From Piscirickettsiaceae bacterium (lineage in GTDB: Bacteria; Pseudomonadota; Gammaproteobacteria; Nitrosococcales; Methylophagaceae), in the NCBI GenBank assembly GCA_024685975.1, contig JAIBDZ010000007.1, forward strand, positions 1-64,000: 64,000 nt of DNA, read 5' to 3'. Within the stretch, counting starts at the first letter, position 1, and the number at the start of each line of letters is the position of its first letter. Shown here piece after piece: positions 44,728-54,589 of the stretch. The position numbers and the translations under genes are program-made. A model generated the notes under the pieces. That model was not told where the DNA came from. It made no database searches and worked only from the letters and a program-made list of their open reading frames with translations.

Positions 44728-46836
44728 CTAAAAGTTTAAACTGTCTTTAATAATTTTAGGGGTTACAAAGACAAGAAGCTCACGTCTTGTATCTTCATTA
44801 GTACTAGACCGAAATGCACCGCCGACCACAGGCAAGTCACCAAAGAATGGGACACGACTGCTACCTGTAATTTTTGATTGCTCATAAATTCCACCAAGCA
44901 CAACTGTTTCGCCGTTTTGGACTAAGACTTGTGTTTTAACACTACGGGTATCAATACTTGGTACACCTAAGAACACTTCACCGACTTCATCTTTATTAAC
45001 TTCCAAATCCATCACAATATCGTCATCTGGCGTAATTTGAGGAGTCACTTCCAGCTTCAATACGGCCTCTTTAAACGAAACTGAGGTTGCACCACTTGAA
45101 CTCGCTTCTTGGTAAGGGATTTCTGTACCTTGCTCAATTAATGCCGTTTGTTGATTTGATGTCACCACACGTGGGCTCGAGACAATCTCACCCTTACCTT
45201 CAGCTTGCATCGCGGACAACTCAAGCTCTAATAACAAACCTAACGGCAAACTAGATAACGCAAACCCTATTTGTCCTGCGGGGTTCGTTACCGGCAAGTT
45301 CACATTCAATCTATCATCTAATTCAAGATCTTGACCATTAATCGCTTGCGTAGTTGACTCAAGAGAGCCTGAACCCACAGTGAAAGAATCATCTGAGCTA
45401 TTTTGTTTTGTTGCACCGAAACGTACACCTAATTCTTTAGTAAAGTCATTATTTGCAATCACAATACGTGATTCAATAAGAACTTGTCGCACAGGAATAT
45501 CTAACTGATCAATCAGTTGGCTAATCTCAGTTAAATTTGTTGCTGTATCACGTAATAATAATGAGTTTGTTCTACCATCAACCGTCACGCTACCACGGGG
45601 AGATAAAAAGCCTGAACCAGACTCACCTTCAGAGCTTTCATTACTGATAATTTCAGCAATATCTGTTGCTTTTGCAAAATTCACTTCAACAATTTCTGAA
45701 TATAGCGGCTCTAACTCGACCAATTGTTTTTGCGCTTCTAATTCTTGCTTTTCCCTTGCCGCAATTTCGGCTGCAGGAGCAATCAACATGACATTACCAT
45801 TTTGACGCATTGCCAAACCTTTGGTTTTCAAAATGATATCCATGGCTTGATCCCATGGTACATTTTTCAAACGTAATGTGACATTGCCTTGAACTGTATC
45901 ACTAGTCACCAAGTTCAACCCCGTGAACTCAGCTAATAATTGTAAAACGGCTCTTACCTCAATATTTTGGAAGTTAAGGGATAATTTTTCGCCTTTATAA
46001 CCATATTGATCTTTTTGTACTTTAGCTAACTCTTCTTGTTTAATAGGTTTGACTTCGATTACCAATGTATTTTCTGATTGATAAGCCAAATGCTCAAACT
46101 GTCCTTTATTCGCTAAAACAAGTCGGGTACTGCCTGCTTTATATTCCGTTTCAATCGTTTGAACTGGCGTAGCGAAATCAATCACATCTAAACGACGGTG
46201 CAGGCGCTCAGGCAAACCAACACCCACTAAATCAACCACGACATTATTACGTTGTTGAGCCACATCCACTGTCGCACCATCATCGCTCAGCTCTATAATC
46301 AAACGACCTTCGCCCTCACTGCCACGTCTAAAGTCGACACCAGTCACTTGACGTCCAGCCATTGACGTTGATGAAACACTAGGTTGTGCACCACCATCCA
46401 CGGTCACAATCACAATATTCCCATCATGCTCAATGGTATAAGGTGATTTCTGAACTAAATTAACCACCATTCGCGTGCGATTCCCAGCCTCAACTGTTGA
46501 AACACTTCGCGTCATGCCAATATTAACTTGCTGCGTTTTTTTATCTAGCTGATTAGATACATCTGCAAAGTCCAAGACGACTCTTGCAGGATCATCAATT
46601 GAAAAACTATTTGGCTTTTCAATTGCTTCAGAGAAGGTGAGAATAATTTTAGCTTTCTCGCCCGGCAGGGACGAATACCCCATCGACTCTAATGCCACCG
46701 CAAAACTTTGCGAAGAAAAAGTAAGGAGGCTGATGATTGAAAACATCAACAAAAATATTTTATGAGACAGTTGTCCTGCCGATGAGTCAACCCATTGTTG
46801 TCTATTCATTGTCATTCCATCATTGCTAGTCATCAT
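44728..46836 (-). CDS. pilQ: Type IV pilus secretin PilQ
   Basis: Outer-membrane ring through which the pilus passes. About 702 residues: a signal peptide (IFLLMFSIISLLTFSSQSFA), two AMIN domains (about 45-270), a STN domain (KLSLNFQNIEVRAVLQLLAEF), a secretin N0/N1-type domain, and the C-terminal secretin pore with VPFFGDLPVVGGAFRSS and RRELLVFVTPKII. The track starts at a TTG (46842). I chose ATG 46836, nine bases after AAAGG. Last gene of the pilMNOPQ operon. Confidence 0.97.
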   Translation of the reverse strand: MMTSNDGMTMNRQQWVDSSAGQLSHKIFLLMFSIISLLTFSSQSFAVALESMGYSSLPGEKAKIILTFSEAIEKPNSFSIDDPARVVLDFADVSNQLDKKTQQVNIGMTRSVSTVEAGNRTRMVVNLVQKSPYTIEHDGNIVIVTVDGGAQPSVSSTSMAGRQVTGVDFRRGSEGEGRLIIELSDDGATVDVAQQRNNVVVDLVGVGLPERLHRRLDVIDFATPVQTIETEYKAGSTRLVLANKGQFEHLAYQSENTLVIEVKPIKQEELAKVQKDQYGYKGEKLSLNFQNIEVRAVLQLLAEFTGLNLVTSDTVQGNVTLRLKNVPWDQAMDIILKTKGLAMRQNGNVMLIAPAAEIAAREKQELEAQKQLVELEPLYSEIVEVNFAKATDIAEIISNESSEGESGSGFLSPRGSVTVDGRTNSLLLRDTATNLTEISQLIDQLDIPVRQVLIESRIVIANNDFTKELGVRFGATKQNSSDDSFTVGSGSLESTTQAINGQDLELDDRLNVNLPVTNPAGQIGFALSSLPLGLLLELELSAMQAEGKGEIVSSPRVVTSNQQTALIEQGTEIPYQEASSSGATSVSFKEAVLKLEVTPQITPDDDIVMDLEVNKDEVGEVFLGVPSIDTRSVKTQVLVQNGETVVLGGIYEQSKITGSSRVPFFGDLPVVGGAFRSSTNEDTRRELLVFVTPKIIKDSLNF

Positions 46837-46848
46837 ATTCAACTGCCT

Positions 46849-47391
46849 TTAATTCACTTCTACAATCGAGAGTGTAGAATCACGCTCGATATATAAACCA
46901 TTGCCATCAGGGACAATTTCCTTTAACACAATTTCCAAATCACTAATCGAAACGACCTGTCCATGGTTCCTGCCCATATAATTCCCTACTTGGACACGGT
47001 TAATAATACCGTCTGACGCACGAACCAAAGCCCAAATGCCATCTTGCTCTAGTGAACCTACATATTGCAGATTCCCTAAGTCATAAGCTTCTAATGCTTC
47101 TTTGCGTCGATATAAGTCTGGTCGTATACCATTATCAATAATTTCTTTCTTCTCAACATTAACTGCCACCTCTGTCACAGTCGCAACAAAAGGGTCTCGT
47201 AGTGTTGAAGCAGCGTAAGCGAATTTTTCATAAGGTTTCATCACCGGCATTGGCTCAATATCGACCTTTTGTTCACTTTTCACTTTTGCGACATATGCTG
47301 ACAAATCAGACTTATCATCAACACAAGCCGTTAGCCCTAACAAGGGTATTAATAAGCTCATTTTTAATAAAGTAGAATACTTGTTTAACAT
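46849..47391 (-). CDS. pilP: Type IV pilus assembly lipoprotein PilP
   Basis: 180-residue lipoprotein with lipobox LGLTACVDD and a C-terminal beta domain (about 95-175, YVGSLEQDGIWALVRASDG, VGNYMGRNHGQVVSI) that contacts PilQ. It links the PilMNO inner-membrane platform to the secretin. Starts 6 bp after pilO. Confidence 0.96.
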   Translation of the reverse strand: MLNKYSTLLKMSLLIPLLGLTACVDDKSDLSAYVAKVKSEQKVDIEPMPVMKPYEKFAYAASTLRDPFVATVTEVAVNVEKKEIIDNGIRPDLYRRKEALEAYDLGNLQYVGSLEQDGIWALVRASDGIINRVQVGNYMGRNHGQVVSISDLEIVLKEIVPDGNGLYIERDSTLSIVEVN

Positions 47392-47397
47392 GACAAC

Positions 47398-47982
47398 TTA
47401 TTCCTCTTCATCAAAATAACGATACGTTTTAGCGGTCACTTCCATCGTCATGCCACCACTATTGCCATTTGGCGTCATCGTGAAGTTATGCATCGTCACA
47501 ATCCGAGGCAACGCAGCAACGGCACTAATGAATTCACCAAACTGATGATAATCGCCAGTCACACGCATCTGGATTGGTAATTCGGCATAGAAATCAACAG
47601 GCCGCTCGTTTTCCGGCTTAAATAATTCAAATTGCAAACCGTTGACTAAGCCAGTACGTGAGATATCGATCAATAAGTCTGCGACTTCACTTTTTCTCGG
47701 TAATTGTTGCAGCATTGACGCGAAAGTCACTCTCATCTCTTTCATCTGTTCGCGATAGGCATCCAGATTAAACGCTTTAGCTTGTTTGATTTCGAACTCT
47801 GTTTTTAACGCTGTTTCTTTTTGCTCTAACGTCACCAGCTCAGCTTGTTTATCTTTGATGATCATGTAATATCCAACGAACAACAGAACTATACACAACA
47901 ATAAAATTGAGATAACTTTGATCGCTTGTGGCCATTCACCTGGCTCATTGATATCAATATCATTGAAAGAAGGGATTTCCAT
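47398..47982 (-). CDS. pilO: Type IV pilus alignment protein PilO
   Basis: 194-residue bitopic membrane protein: an N-terminal cytoplasmic stretch, one helix (about 22-45, VISILLLCIVLLFVGYYMII), a coiled coil and a C-terminal ferredoxin-like domain. Dimerises with PilN. Overlaps pilN by one nucleotide. Confidence 0.96.
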   Translation of the reverse strand: MEIPSFNDIDINEPGEWPQAIKVISILLLCIVLLFVGYYMIIKDKQAELVTLEQKETALKTEFEIKQAKAFNLDAYREQMKEMRVTFASMLQQLPRKSEVADLLIDISRTGLVNGLQFELFKPENERPVDFYAELPIQMRVTGDYHQFGEFISAVAALPRIVTMHNFTMTPNGNSGGMTMEVTAKTYRYFDEEE

Positions 47983-48533
47983 TACAACTCTCCTTCAACT
48001 GGTTTCAATTTCGACTCTTTAACTTGTATCGTAAAGCTTTTAGAGTTTTCTGAACGTTGAACCACATTCAAAGTGGATTCGCCAAATTCTGGATTCTCAT
48101 CAATTTGTCGCATAAATACGGAAACACGAGCATTGGAATCAGCGACACCATTAAAGATCAATTCATCCCCTTGCCGAGTCACTTTTTTCAGAGCAACGCC
48201 TTCAGGCACGATACGCGCTAAGGAATCTAATATTTTCACTGCTTTTGGACGACTTTGTTGTAACTCTTGAATAACCTGCATACGAGCAATTAAGCGCGTT
48301 TTCTCTTTTTCAAGTGTACTAATTTCTTTAATTTCTTTATCTAAAGCAGCTATTTCAGTCGACAAATAACGATTACGATCATTTTGTTCATCTAACATGC
48401 TATTCATAAACAGAACAGCACCGTAGAACAGGAGACCAGTCACTAATACAGCAGCAATGGTCGCCATGATAAATTGCTTTTTACGCTCTTCGCGTAGCTC
48501 TTCCCGCCAAGGTAATAAATTAATCCGTGCCAT
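47982..48533 (-). CDS. pilN: Type IV pilus alignment protein PilN
   Basis: 183-residue bitopic protein beginning MARINLLPWREELREERKK, the conserved cytoplasmic INLLPW peptide that binds PilM. One membrane helix (about 22-45), a coiled coil and a ferredoxin-like domain follow. Overlaps pilM and pilO by one nucleotide each. Confidence 0.97.
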   Translation of the reverse strand: MARINLLPWREELREERKKQFIMATIAAVLVTGLLFYGAVLFMNSMLDEQNDRNRYLSTEIAALDKEIKEISTLEKEKTRLIARMQVIQELQQSRPKAVKILDSLARIVPEGVALKKVTRQGDELIFNGVADSNARVSVFMRQIDENPEFGESTLNVVQRSENSKSFTIQVKESKLKPVEGEL

Positions 48534-49591
48534 TAATCAAAACTCCTCATTGCCAATCCGCAGGCAATTAGCATCGATGGCGCATCATTACTTAGCGCTT
48601 GTATTTTGATTTTCGAGCCTAGAATCATATCCGAAAAAGGATTTGCAACGGTCACTGGGGTGCCTGTTTCTTGCTCGATCATGGTCGAGATACCTGAAAT
48701 AGAAGCACAACCGCCTGCTAGGAAAATATAGTCAATCGATTGATATTGAGTTGAAGCTGAAAAGAAAAACTGCAAAGTTCGCGTGACAGTCATCACCATC
48801 GAACGCTTAAAAGGATCTAAGACTTTTTCTTCGTAATCTTCGGGTAAATTATTTTGTTTTTTAGCCAAACCCGCTTCTTGGTAAGACATGCCGTAATGTC
48901 GCTCAATGTCTTCTGTTAGCATTTTGCCGCCAAAAGTCTGCTCACGAGTAAACACAATCTTGCCATCAACCAATACATGTAATGTAGTAACAGTAGCACC
49001 AACATCAACTACTGCTACCGTCATGCCTTGGCCATGATTTGGTAACTGTTCTCGAATCAAATGAAAGCTATTTTCAACTGTATACGCTTCCACATCAACG
49101 ACTTTAGGTTTTAAGCCAGCCTCTTCTAATGCGCTTGTTCTCGCATCGACATTTTCACTACGTGAAGCAGCCAAGAGTACGTCCATCGCTTCAGGATCAA
49201 CGACTGAAGGTCCTAAAACCTCAAAATCGAGTCTGACTTCTTCTAAAGGGTAAGGAATATAATTTTCAGCTTCCAGCATGATCTGCTCTTCCATATCACG
49301 CTCTGACATGTCGGCTGGAAAGGAAATCACTTTAGTAATTGCCGAATTAGCGGAGACGGCGACTGCAGCATCTCTTGCCTTTGTCCCCGACCTTTTCAAT
49401 GCACGTTTAATCGCTCCCGCGACTTCTTCGACATTGTCGATACGTCCTTCCACCACCGCATTCAGAGGTAGCGGTTCAACAGAATAAGATTCGACGCTAA
49501 ACTTGTCATTGACCCGTCCAAGCTCCAGCATCTTGATTACAGAGGAACTGATATCAATCCCAAGTATTGGAGATTTTTTTTGTCCAAACAT
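48533..49591 (-). CDS. pilM: Type IV pilus assembly ATPase-like protein PilM
   Basis: Actin-like cytoplasmic protein anchoring PilN. About 352 residues with ASKHA nucleotide motifs ILGIDISSSVIKMLEL, VAVVDVGATVTTLHV and FLAGGCASISG. The track's start (49621) is a TTG that includes the ribosome binding site. ATG 49591 gives the usual N-terminus (MFGQKKSPILGID) and is 11 nt after AGGAG. ATG 49600 is only 2 nt from it and less likely. First gene of pilMNOPQ, divergent from ponA. Confidence 0.95.
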   Translation of the reverse strand: MFGQKKSPILGIDISSSVIKMLELGRVNDKFSVESYSVEPLPLNAVVEGRIDNVEEVAGAIKRALKRSGTKARDAAVAVSANSAITKVISFPADMSERDMEEQIMLEAENYIPYPLEEVRLDFEVLGPSVVDPEAMDVLLAASRSENVDARTSALEEAGLKPKVVDVEAYTVENSFHLIREQLPNHGQGMTVAVVDVGATVTTLHVLVDGKIVFTREQTFGGKMLTEDIERHYGMSYQEAGLAKKQNNLPEDYEEKVLDPFKRSMVMTVTRTLQFFFSASTQYQSIDYIFLAGGCASISGISTMIEQETGTPVTVANPFSDMILGSKIKIQALSNDAPSMLIACGLAMRSFD

Positions 49592-49718
49592 TAACGACAT
49601 AACTCCTGATTTAACAGTCAAGCACTTGAGCTTACAATCACAACTTAAAGTAAGTTGTTAAGACTATAGTGCATGTCCATATAAAAAACAATATGTTCCT
49701 ACAATTTTATTTTATGGT

Positions 49719-49747
49719 TTTACGCATTTCGTGAGTATACTTATAAC
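49719..49747 (+). promoter_or_regulatory. Candidate sigma-70 promoter of ponA
   Basis: TTTACG, 17-nt spacer, TATAAC (5 of 6 to the -10 consensus), ending 42 bp before the ponA start codon, in the divergent ponA-pilM intergenic region. Confidence 0.4.
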
Positions 49748-49789
49748 TATCGAGCTAGCCGTTTTCAAGCGAACAATTATAAAAATATT

Positions 49790-52174
49790 ATGCTGCGTCA
49801 CATTAAATACCTTTTTGCCCTCCTATTTCTTGGACTTGTTCTCATTATTCTCGCAGGAGCTGGCATCTATTACACCCTAGCACCCAAGCTTCCCGACACA
49901 GAAACCTTAAAAGAGACACAATTACAAACACCTTTAAAGATTTATAGCAACGAAGGCCTATTAATAGCAGAATTTGGTGATAAGCGCCGCATTCCAGTTC
50001 AATATGAAGCCATTCCTAAGCAACTGATTCATGCTTTTCTCGCGTCAGAAGATGATCGCTTTTTTGAACATCCTGGTGTTGATTATCAAGGCTTATTGAG
50101 AGCAGCATACAGTTTGGCAACGACAGGCCAAAAGGCGCAAGGTGGTAGTACTATCACGATGCAGCTCGCTCGAAATTTTTTCTTAAGCACCGAAAAAACC
50201 TATTTACGAAAGCTCAACGAAATCATACTTGCCTTAGAAATAGAGCAAGTGCTAACAAAAGAAGAAATCCTCGCCTTATATCTCAATAAGATTTATCTTG
50301 GCAAACGCGCATATGGTATTGGTGCGGCAGCCAAAGTCTATTATGGCAAGTCTCTTGATGAGTTAACCTTATCTGAATCAGCCATGATTGCAGGCCTTCC
50401 TAAAGCCCCTTCTCGGTTCAACCCTATTGCCAATCCAGAACGCGCACTACAACGTCGCAACTACGTTTTAAGACGTATGACTGAAGTGGGTTATATCGAT
50501 CAAATACAATTTAATGACGCCATCAAACACCCTATAACTGCTCAATACCATAGCCGTGAAATAGAAGTCTATGCCCCTTATGTTGCGGAAATAATAAGAA
50601 ATAAACTGGTAGCAGAGCTCGGTGACGATGTTTATAACATGGGTTTAAATATCTACACCACCATTCAGCGCGACCATCAACAAGCTGCCAATACGGCATT
50701 ACAGAAAAGCTTATTAGCCTACGATCGACGTCATGGTTATCGTGGCCCTATCGAAACTATATCAGCTCTAGATCCCAATGCTGATTATGAACAATACCTC
50801 GCAGAATATAGCAATATCGGCCCATTACACCCAGCTATTGTATTAAGTCTCGATAAAGATAAAGCCCAAGTCTTTATTAAAGAACACGGTGTATTCGATA
50901 TTGATTTCAGCACTGTTTCTTGGGCAAGAAAACAGCTTAGTGCCAACAGCATGGGCCGTAAACCTCGTACAATAAAAGACGTATTTACAGTCGGCGACAT
51001 CGTACGGTTTTATCAAAACGATACATCCCAATGGCGATTAGCCCAGCTGCCAGAAGCGCAAGGCGCCTTAATTGCTGTTCACCCAGAAGATGGTGCAATT
51101 ACTGCACTCAATGGGGGGTTTGACTATTACAATAGTAAGTTTAATCGCGTCACCCAATCACGCCGTCAGCCAGGTTCAGGCTTTAAGCCATTTATCTATT
51201 CAGCAGCCATCGAAAAGGGCTACACAGCCGCGACCATCATTAATGATGCGCCAGTCGTATTAGATGATCCCAATGTCGTTGATATCTGGCGCCCATCAAA
51301 CTATAGCGGAAAATTCTATGGGCCCACTCGTCTTAGAACAGCCATCGCCAACTCTCGTAACTTAGTTTCAATTCGTATTCTGCGAGATATCACACCAGAC
51401 TTTGCTATTGAGTATGCTAAAAAATTTGGTTTTGAAATAGACCAAATGCCCCGTAACCTGTCCCTAGCTTTAGGCAGTGGTAGCGCCGCACCATGGGATA
51501 TGGCGCGGGCTTATGCCGCGATTGCAAATGGCGGATACCGTGTAGAGCCTTATCTTATTAAACGTATTGATAATGCTAATGGTGAAACAATCATGCAAGC
51601 CCAGCCCGATACGGTCTGCCCATATTGTCTTGCAACAGATACCAATGATGTCGAAGATGAAATGCCTCGCAAAGCTGCCACACGCATCATGACGCCACAA
51701 AATGCTTACATCATGAATAGCTTGTTACGTGACGTTGTCAAATATGGCACAGGTAAAAAAGCCATGACATTAGGCCGACAGGATTTGGCCGGCAAAACTG
51801 GTACAACCAATGATCAAGTTGACGCATGGTTTAATGGCTTCCACCCTGATCTTGTTGCCATTAGTTGGGTTGGTTTTGATTCACCACGTTCATTAGGTCG
51901 GTACGAAACCGGCGGTAAAGCCGCTTTGCCAATGTGGATAGACTTCATGAGAGTCGCTTTAAAAGATATTCCCGAAAAAGAACTAGAACTACCAAGAGAG
52001 ATGGTCACAGTTAAAATTGACCCTAAAACGGGCTTGCTCGCTTCAGACAATACCCTCAATCCTATCTATGAAAGTTTTCGACTAGAAAATGTACCTACCG
52101 ATTACAGCGACGCGAATACCGGTACCTATGGCACAGCTGATACACCCGCAGCACCATTAATTGATTTGTTCTAG
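49790..52174 (+). CDS. mrcA: Penicillin-binding protein 1A
   Basis: Bifunctional peptidoglycan synthase (ponA) of 794 residues. N-terminal membrane helix (YLFALLFLGLVLIILAGAGI). Glycosyltransferase 51 domain with catalytic EDDRFFEHPGVD and GGSTITMQLARN (about 70-240). OB-like insert (about 320-420). Transpeptidase domain: SxxK in PGSGFKPF, SxN in ANSRNLV and KTG in LAGKTGTTND. All active-site motifs are present. Divergent from pilMNOPQ, the common gammaproteobacterial order. Confidence 0.97.
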   Translation: MLRHIKYLFALLFLGLVLIILAGAGIYYTLAPKLPDTETLKETQLQTPLKIYSNEGLLIAEFGDKRRIPVQYEAIPKQLIHAFLASEDDRFFEHPGVDYQGLLRAAYSLATTGQKAQGGSTITMQLARNFFLSTEKTYLRKLNEIILALEIEQVLTKEEILALYLNKIYLGKRAYGIGAAAKVYYGKSLDELTLSESAMIAGLPKAPSRFNPIANPERALQRRNYVLRRMTEVGYIDQIQFNDAIKHPITAQYHSREIEVYAPYVAEIIRNKLVAELGDDVYNMGLNIYTTIQRDHQQAANTALQKSLLAYDRRHGYRGPIETISALDPNADYEQYLAEYSNIGPLHPAIVLSLDKDKAQVFIKEHGVFDIDFSTVSWARKQLSANSMGRKPRTIKDVFTVGDIVRFYQNDTSQWRLAQLPEAQGALIAVHPEDGAITALNGGFDYYNSKFNRVTQSRRQPGSGFKPFIYSAAIEKGYTAATIINDAPVVLDDPNVVDIWRPSNYSGKFYGPTRLRTAIANSRNLVSIRILRDITPDFAIEYAKKFGFEIDQMPRNLSLALGSGSAAPWDMARAYAAIANGGYRVEPYLIKRIDNANGETIMQAQPDTVCPYCLATDTNDVEDEMPRKAATRIMTPQNAYIMNSLLRDVVKYGTGKKAMTLGRQDLAGKTGTTNDQVDAWFNGFHPDLVAISWVGFDSPRSLGRYETGGKAALPMWIDFMRVALKDIPEKELELPREMVTVKIDPKTGLLASDNTLNPIYESFRLENVPTDYSDANTGTYGTADTPAAPLIDLF

Positions 52175-52176
52175 TT

Positions 52177-53649
52177 CTATTGAACCAGTTTCACTTTCTG
52201 CTGTTGGCTCAAATTCCCATCAGGGTAATGACCATTCAGTAGTCTCAACTGCAATAAAGGGCTATTACTGATCGGTGATTGTGCTGACAACGTTGTATAA
52301 CTCTCATTTCGTCCAACTGTTTTAATGACTATTTTTTGTCCTTGAGCTAAAGCCATCTCGTCTTGCTTCAGACGATGGAAACTATTGACTGTCGCCAGAA
52401 AATCAACATCAAATTGGCTAAATTGTTTTTCTTCTTTGCTTCCTGATAAGAAAATAAATGCTTTCGTATCCAAATAAACCACACTGATCCGAGCTAAACC
52501 ACCATTAGGTATTTCAGTAATCGCAGTGTAGCCTTCTAAACCATCGGGACTTATCGTCATTCCACCCTTAAGATCTTCAATGCCTAAACGCTGCTGAATA
52601 AATTGTAGTGGGGTCAGACGACGATTCAAATCATCGGCCAATACTTCAATAAAGGCTTCTCCATTGTCAGCAATAGCTTGGATACGATCAGTTTGGTTAT
52701 TGATTTGCCAATTAAGAGGAAACCCTAAAACAAACCCCATATCAGCATGATAAAAATGTCGGCCATGGCGAACGCCTTGTTTCGCGCTATCACCAAATGC
52801 CATGCCATCAATATGATTTAAATAAACATCGCGATTGACTTTGCCACCCGCCATTTTATATTGATTTGCAGCCAAAACAACATTTTGCAAGCGGGTGTCA
52901 TTATCTGGGTGACTGGCAAAAACGCCATGATAAGCTTGCGGTTCTTTGCCTTGTTTTTTGGCTTCCATTTCAGCAAATGAAGCTTGATTCTTTAATACAC
53001 GAATCACATCCAACATCGCCTGTGGCTCATAACCTGCTCGCGCCAAGTACTCAGCGCCAAGCCCATCAGATTCAAGCTCATGTTCACGGCCATACCCACT
53101 CAATAAGGCCCCACCTAACACATTAAATAGATCCCGAGAGCCCGCTTGGCCTAATTCAGGCACTAAGATAGCACCAATCATATAACCAATATTAGCGGCT
53201 TGTGCTGCGCTTTGTTGGCGTACACCGTGTCTCGCCGTCACATGGCCAATCTCATGGCCTAATACAGCCGCTAATTCTGCTTCAGAATTAAGGTATGCCA
53301 TTAAACCGCGAGTAATATAAATATAACCACCGGGTAAGGCAAAAGCATTAATTACTGGCGAATCTAATACCGTAAACCGATAAATGAGATCATCACGATG
53401 GCTCACCACCGCAAGCTTATCGCCTACAGACTGCACATAGCGTTGCAATGCTTCATCTTCATATCGCCCATATTGAGCAATAATCTTAGGATGATTTTCA
53501 CGGCCAATGCTAATTTCGCTATCTTCATTCATCATGACAAAATCATTTTTGCCACTGACTGGATTCTGAGCGCAGCCTGATAGTATTACAAACAACAAAG
53601 CCCCTGCTGATAAGCAGAGGCTTTGCAATAATCGACGACTTGTACCCAT
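52177..53649 (-). CDS. BepA-like periplasmic M48 metalloprotease
   Basis: 490-residue lipoprotein-type protease: signal and lipobox (FVILSGCAQNP), M48 domain with zinc motif AVLGHEIGHVTARHG (about 135-150), a downstream ligand ELESDGLGAEYLARAGY, and a C-terminal region (about 300-480) rather than the TPR repeats of BepA itself. Family members degrade or help assemble outer-membrane beta-barrel proteins and the LPS transporter. GAGG stands 8 nt before the ATG. Convergent with mrcA, 2 bp apart. Confidence 0.9.
   Translation of the reverse strand: MGTSRRLLQSLCLSAGALLFVILSGCAQNPVSGKNDFVMMNEDSEISIGRENHPKIIAQYGRYEDEALQRYVQSVGDKLAVVSHRDDLIYRFTVLDSPVINAFALPGGYIYITRGLMAYLNSEAELAAVLGHEIGHVTARHGVRQQSAAQAANIGYMIGAILVPELGQAGSRDLFNVLGGALLSGYGREHELESDGLGAEYLARAGYEPQAMLDVIRVLKNQASFAEMEAKKQGKEPQAYHGVFASHPDNDTRLQNVVLAANQYKMAGGKVNRDVYLNHIDGMAFGDSAKQGVRHGRHFYHADMGFVLGFPLNWQINNQTDRIQAIADNGEAFIEVLADDLNRRLTPLQFIQQRLGIEDLKGGMTISPDGLEGYTAITEIPNGGLARISVVYLDTKAFIFLSGSKEEKQFSQFDVDFLATVNSFHRLKQDEMALAQGQKIVIKTVGRNESYTTLSAQSPISNSPLLQLRLLNGHYPDGNLSQQQKVKLVQ
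53596..53625. repeat. Strong hairpin within the BepA-like signal-peptide codons
   Basis: CAAAGCCCCTGCT and AGCAGAGGCTTTG pair at 12 of 13 positions around GATA. It lies in codons about 9-18 of the BepA-like gene, in the early transcribed region, without a clear U-tract. Confidence 0.5.
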
Positions 53650-53708
53650 TAGTACGGCCTCAATTCAAATCATGATGTCAATATAGACATCTGATTGTAT
53701 AGATAAGT

Positions 53709-53909
53709 TTATTTTCCGTATTTCTGACGGAATTTATCAACACGACCCGCTGTATCTAGCATTTTTTGCTTACCGGTATAAAACGGATGACATTCTGAGC
53801 AAACATCTAGCGTTAATGCCTTTTCACGAGTTGAGCGTGTTTTGAATGAATTGCCACAGCTGCAAGTCACTTCAATTTCATTGTATTCTGGATGGATATC
53901 CGCTTTCAT
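53709..53909 (-). CDS. rpmE: 50S ribosomal protein L31 (zinc-binding form)
   Basis: 66-residue L31 with the C+ zinc ligands CSCGNSF and [14 protein letters not shown], so it is the Zn-containing paralogue. Starts [14 protein letters not shown]. Upstream on the minus strand is a small hairpin AGTCC/GGACT (53945-53959) followed by GTTTTT, which could be part of an autoregulatory leader. Confidence 0.97.
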   Translation of the reverse strand: MKADIHPEYNEIEVTCSCGNSFKTRSTREKALTLDVCSECHPFYTGKQKMLDTAGRVDKFRQKYGK

Positions 53910-54008
53910 ATCTGTACCCGATTTCTTAAATAAGACTTAAAAACAGTCCAAAGAGGACTATAGAACCGCATAATTCTACTGATCTATTTACTTATCAGCA
54001 ACTTTAAT

Positions 54009-54587
54009 TTAACTACTGGGCTTCTCAAGCATAATCCACGCTTGATTACGCATACCCGTATCATGTTGACCTAAAACTGATTCTTCTCGATAAATGCGCA
54101 ATTTCATGTCAGGAAACAGCCTTAATAACTCATTATCTTCTAATAAATAATCCGGGTTATTCGGCCCTTCATCAGACACTTTTTCCGCACAATATGTTTG
54201 ATATAACAACAAACCGCCAGGTTTAATAGCCGCTGACAATAAAGGACATAACTCACGCGATAAAAACAAACCCACAACCAACACATCGACACTATTTGCT
54301 TCGGGTGGATTTGCCACCACATCTCTCACTTCTGCTGTGATCGGCAATTGCCGTTGTTGTGCAAGCTCAGTTAAACGAGCAATCGCAACGGACGAAATAT
54401 CCCAAGCATGCACTGTTAACCCTTTTTCAGCCATAAGCAACGCATTCCCACCTAAACCGCACGCCAAGTCTAAAGCAACGCCTTCTGATGGCAGAAGATA
54501 GTGATTATGCTCTAAAATTTCAGTGACTTTAGGGGCACGTTCAGCGCTTTGATAAATACCATCCCATTTCTTTTGTACTGTTGTCAT
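54009..54587 (-). CDS. SAM-dependent methyltransferase
   Basis: 192-residue class I methyltransferase. The SAM-binding motif I is GVALDLACGLGGNALLMAEKG, and DVLVVGLFLSRELCPLL corresponds to motif IV. The track starts inside trkH (54677); I chose ATG 54587, 2 bp after the trkH stop codon and 5 residues before KWDGIYQ, a common family opening. The small size and KWD-Y start resemble TehB-like thiopurine/tellurite methyltransferases, but the substrate is not known. Confidence 0.85.
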   Translation of the reverse strand: MTTVQKKWDGIYQSAERAPKVTEILEHNHYLLPSEGVALDLACGLGGNALLMAEKGLTVHAWDISSVAIARLTELAQQRQLPITAEVRDVVANPPEANSVDVLVVGLFLSRELCPLLSAAIKPGGLLLYQTYCAEKVSDEGPNNPDYLLEDNELLRLFPDMKLRIYREESVLGQHDTGMRNQAWIMLEKPSS

Positions 54588-54589
54588 GA

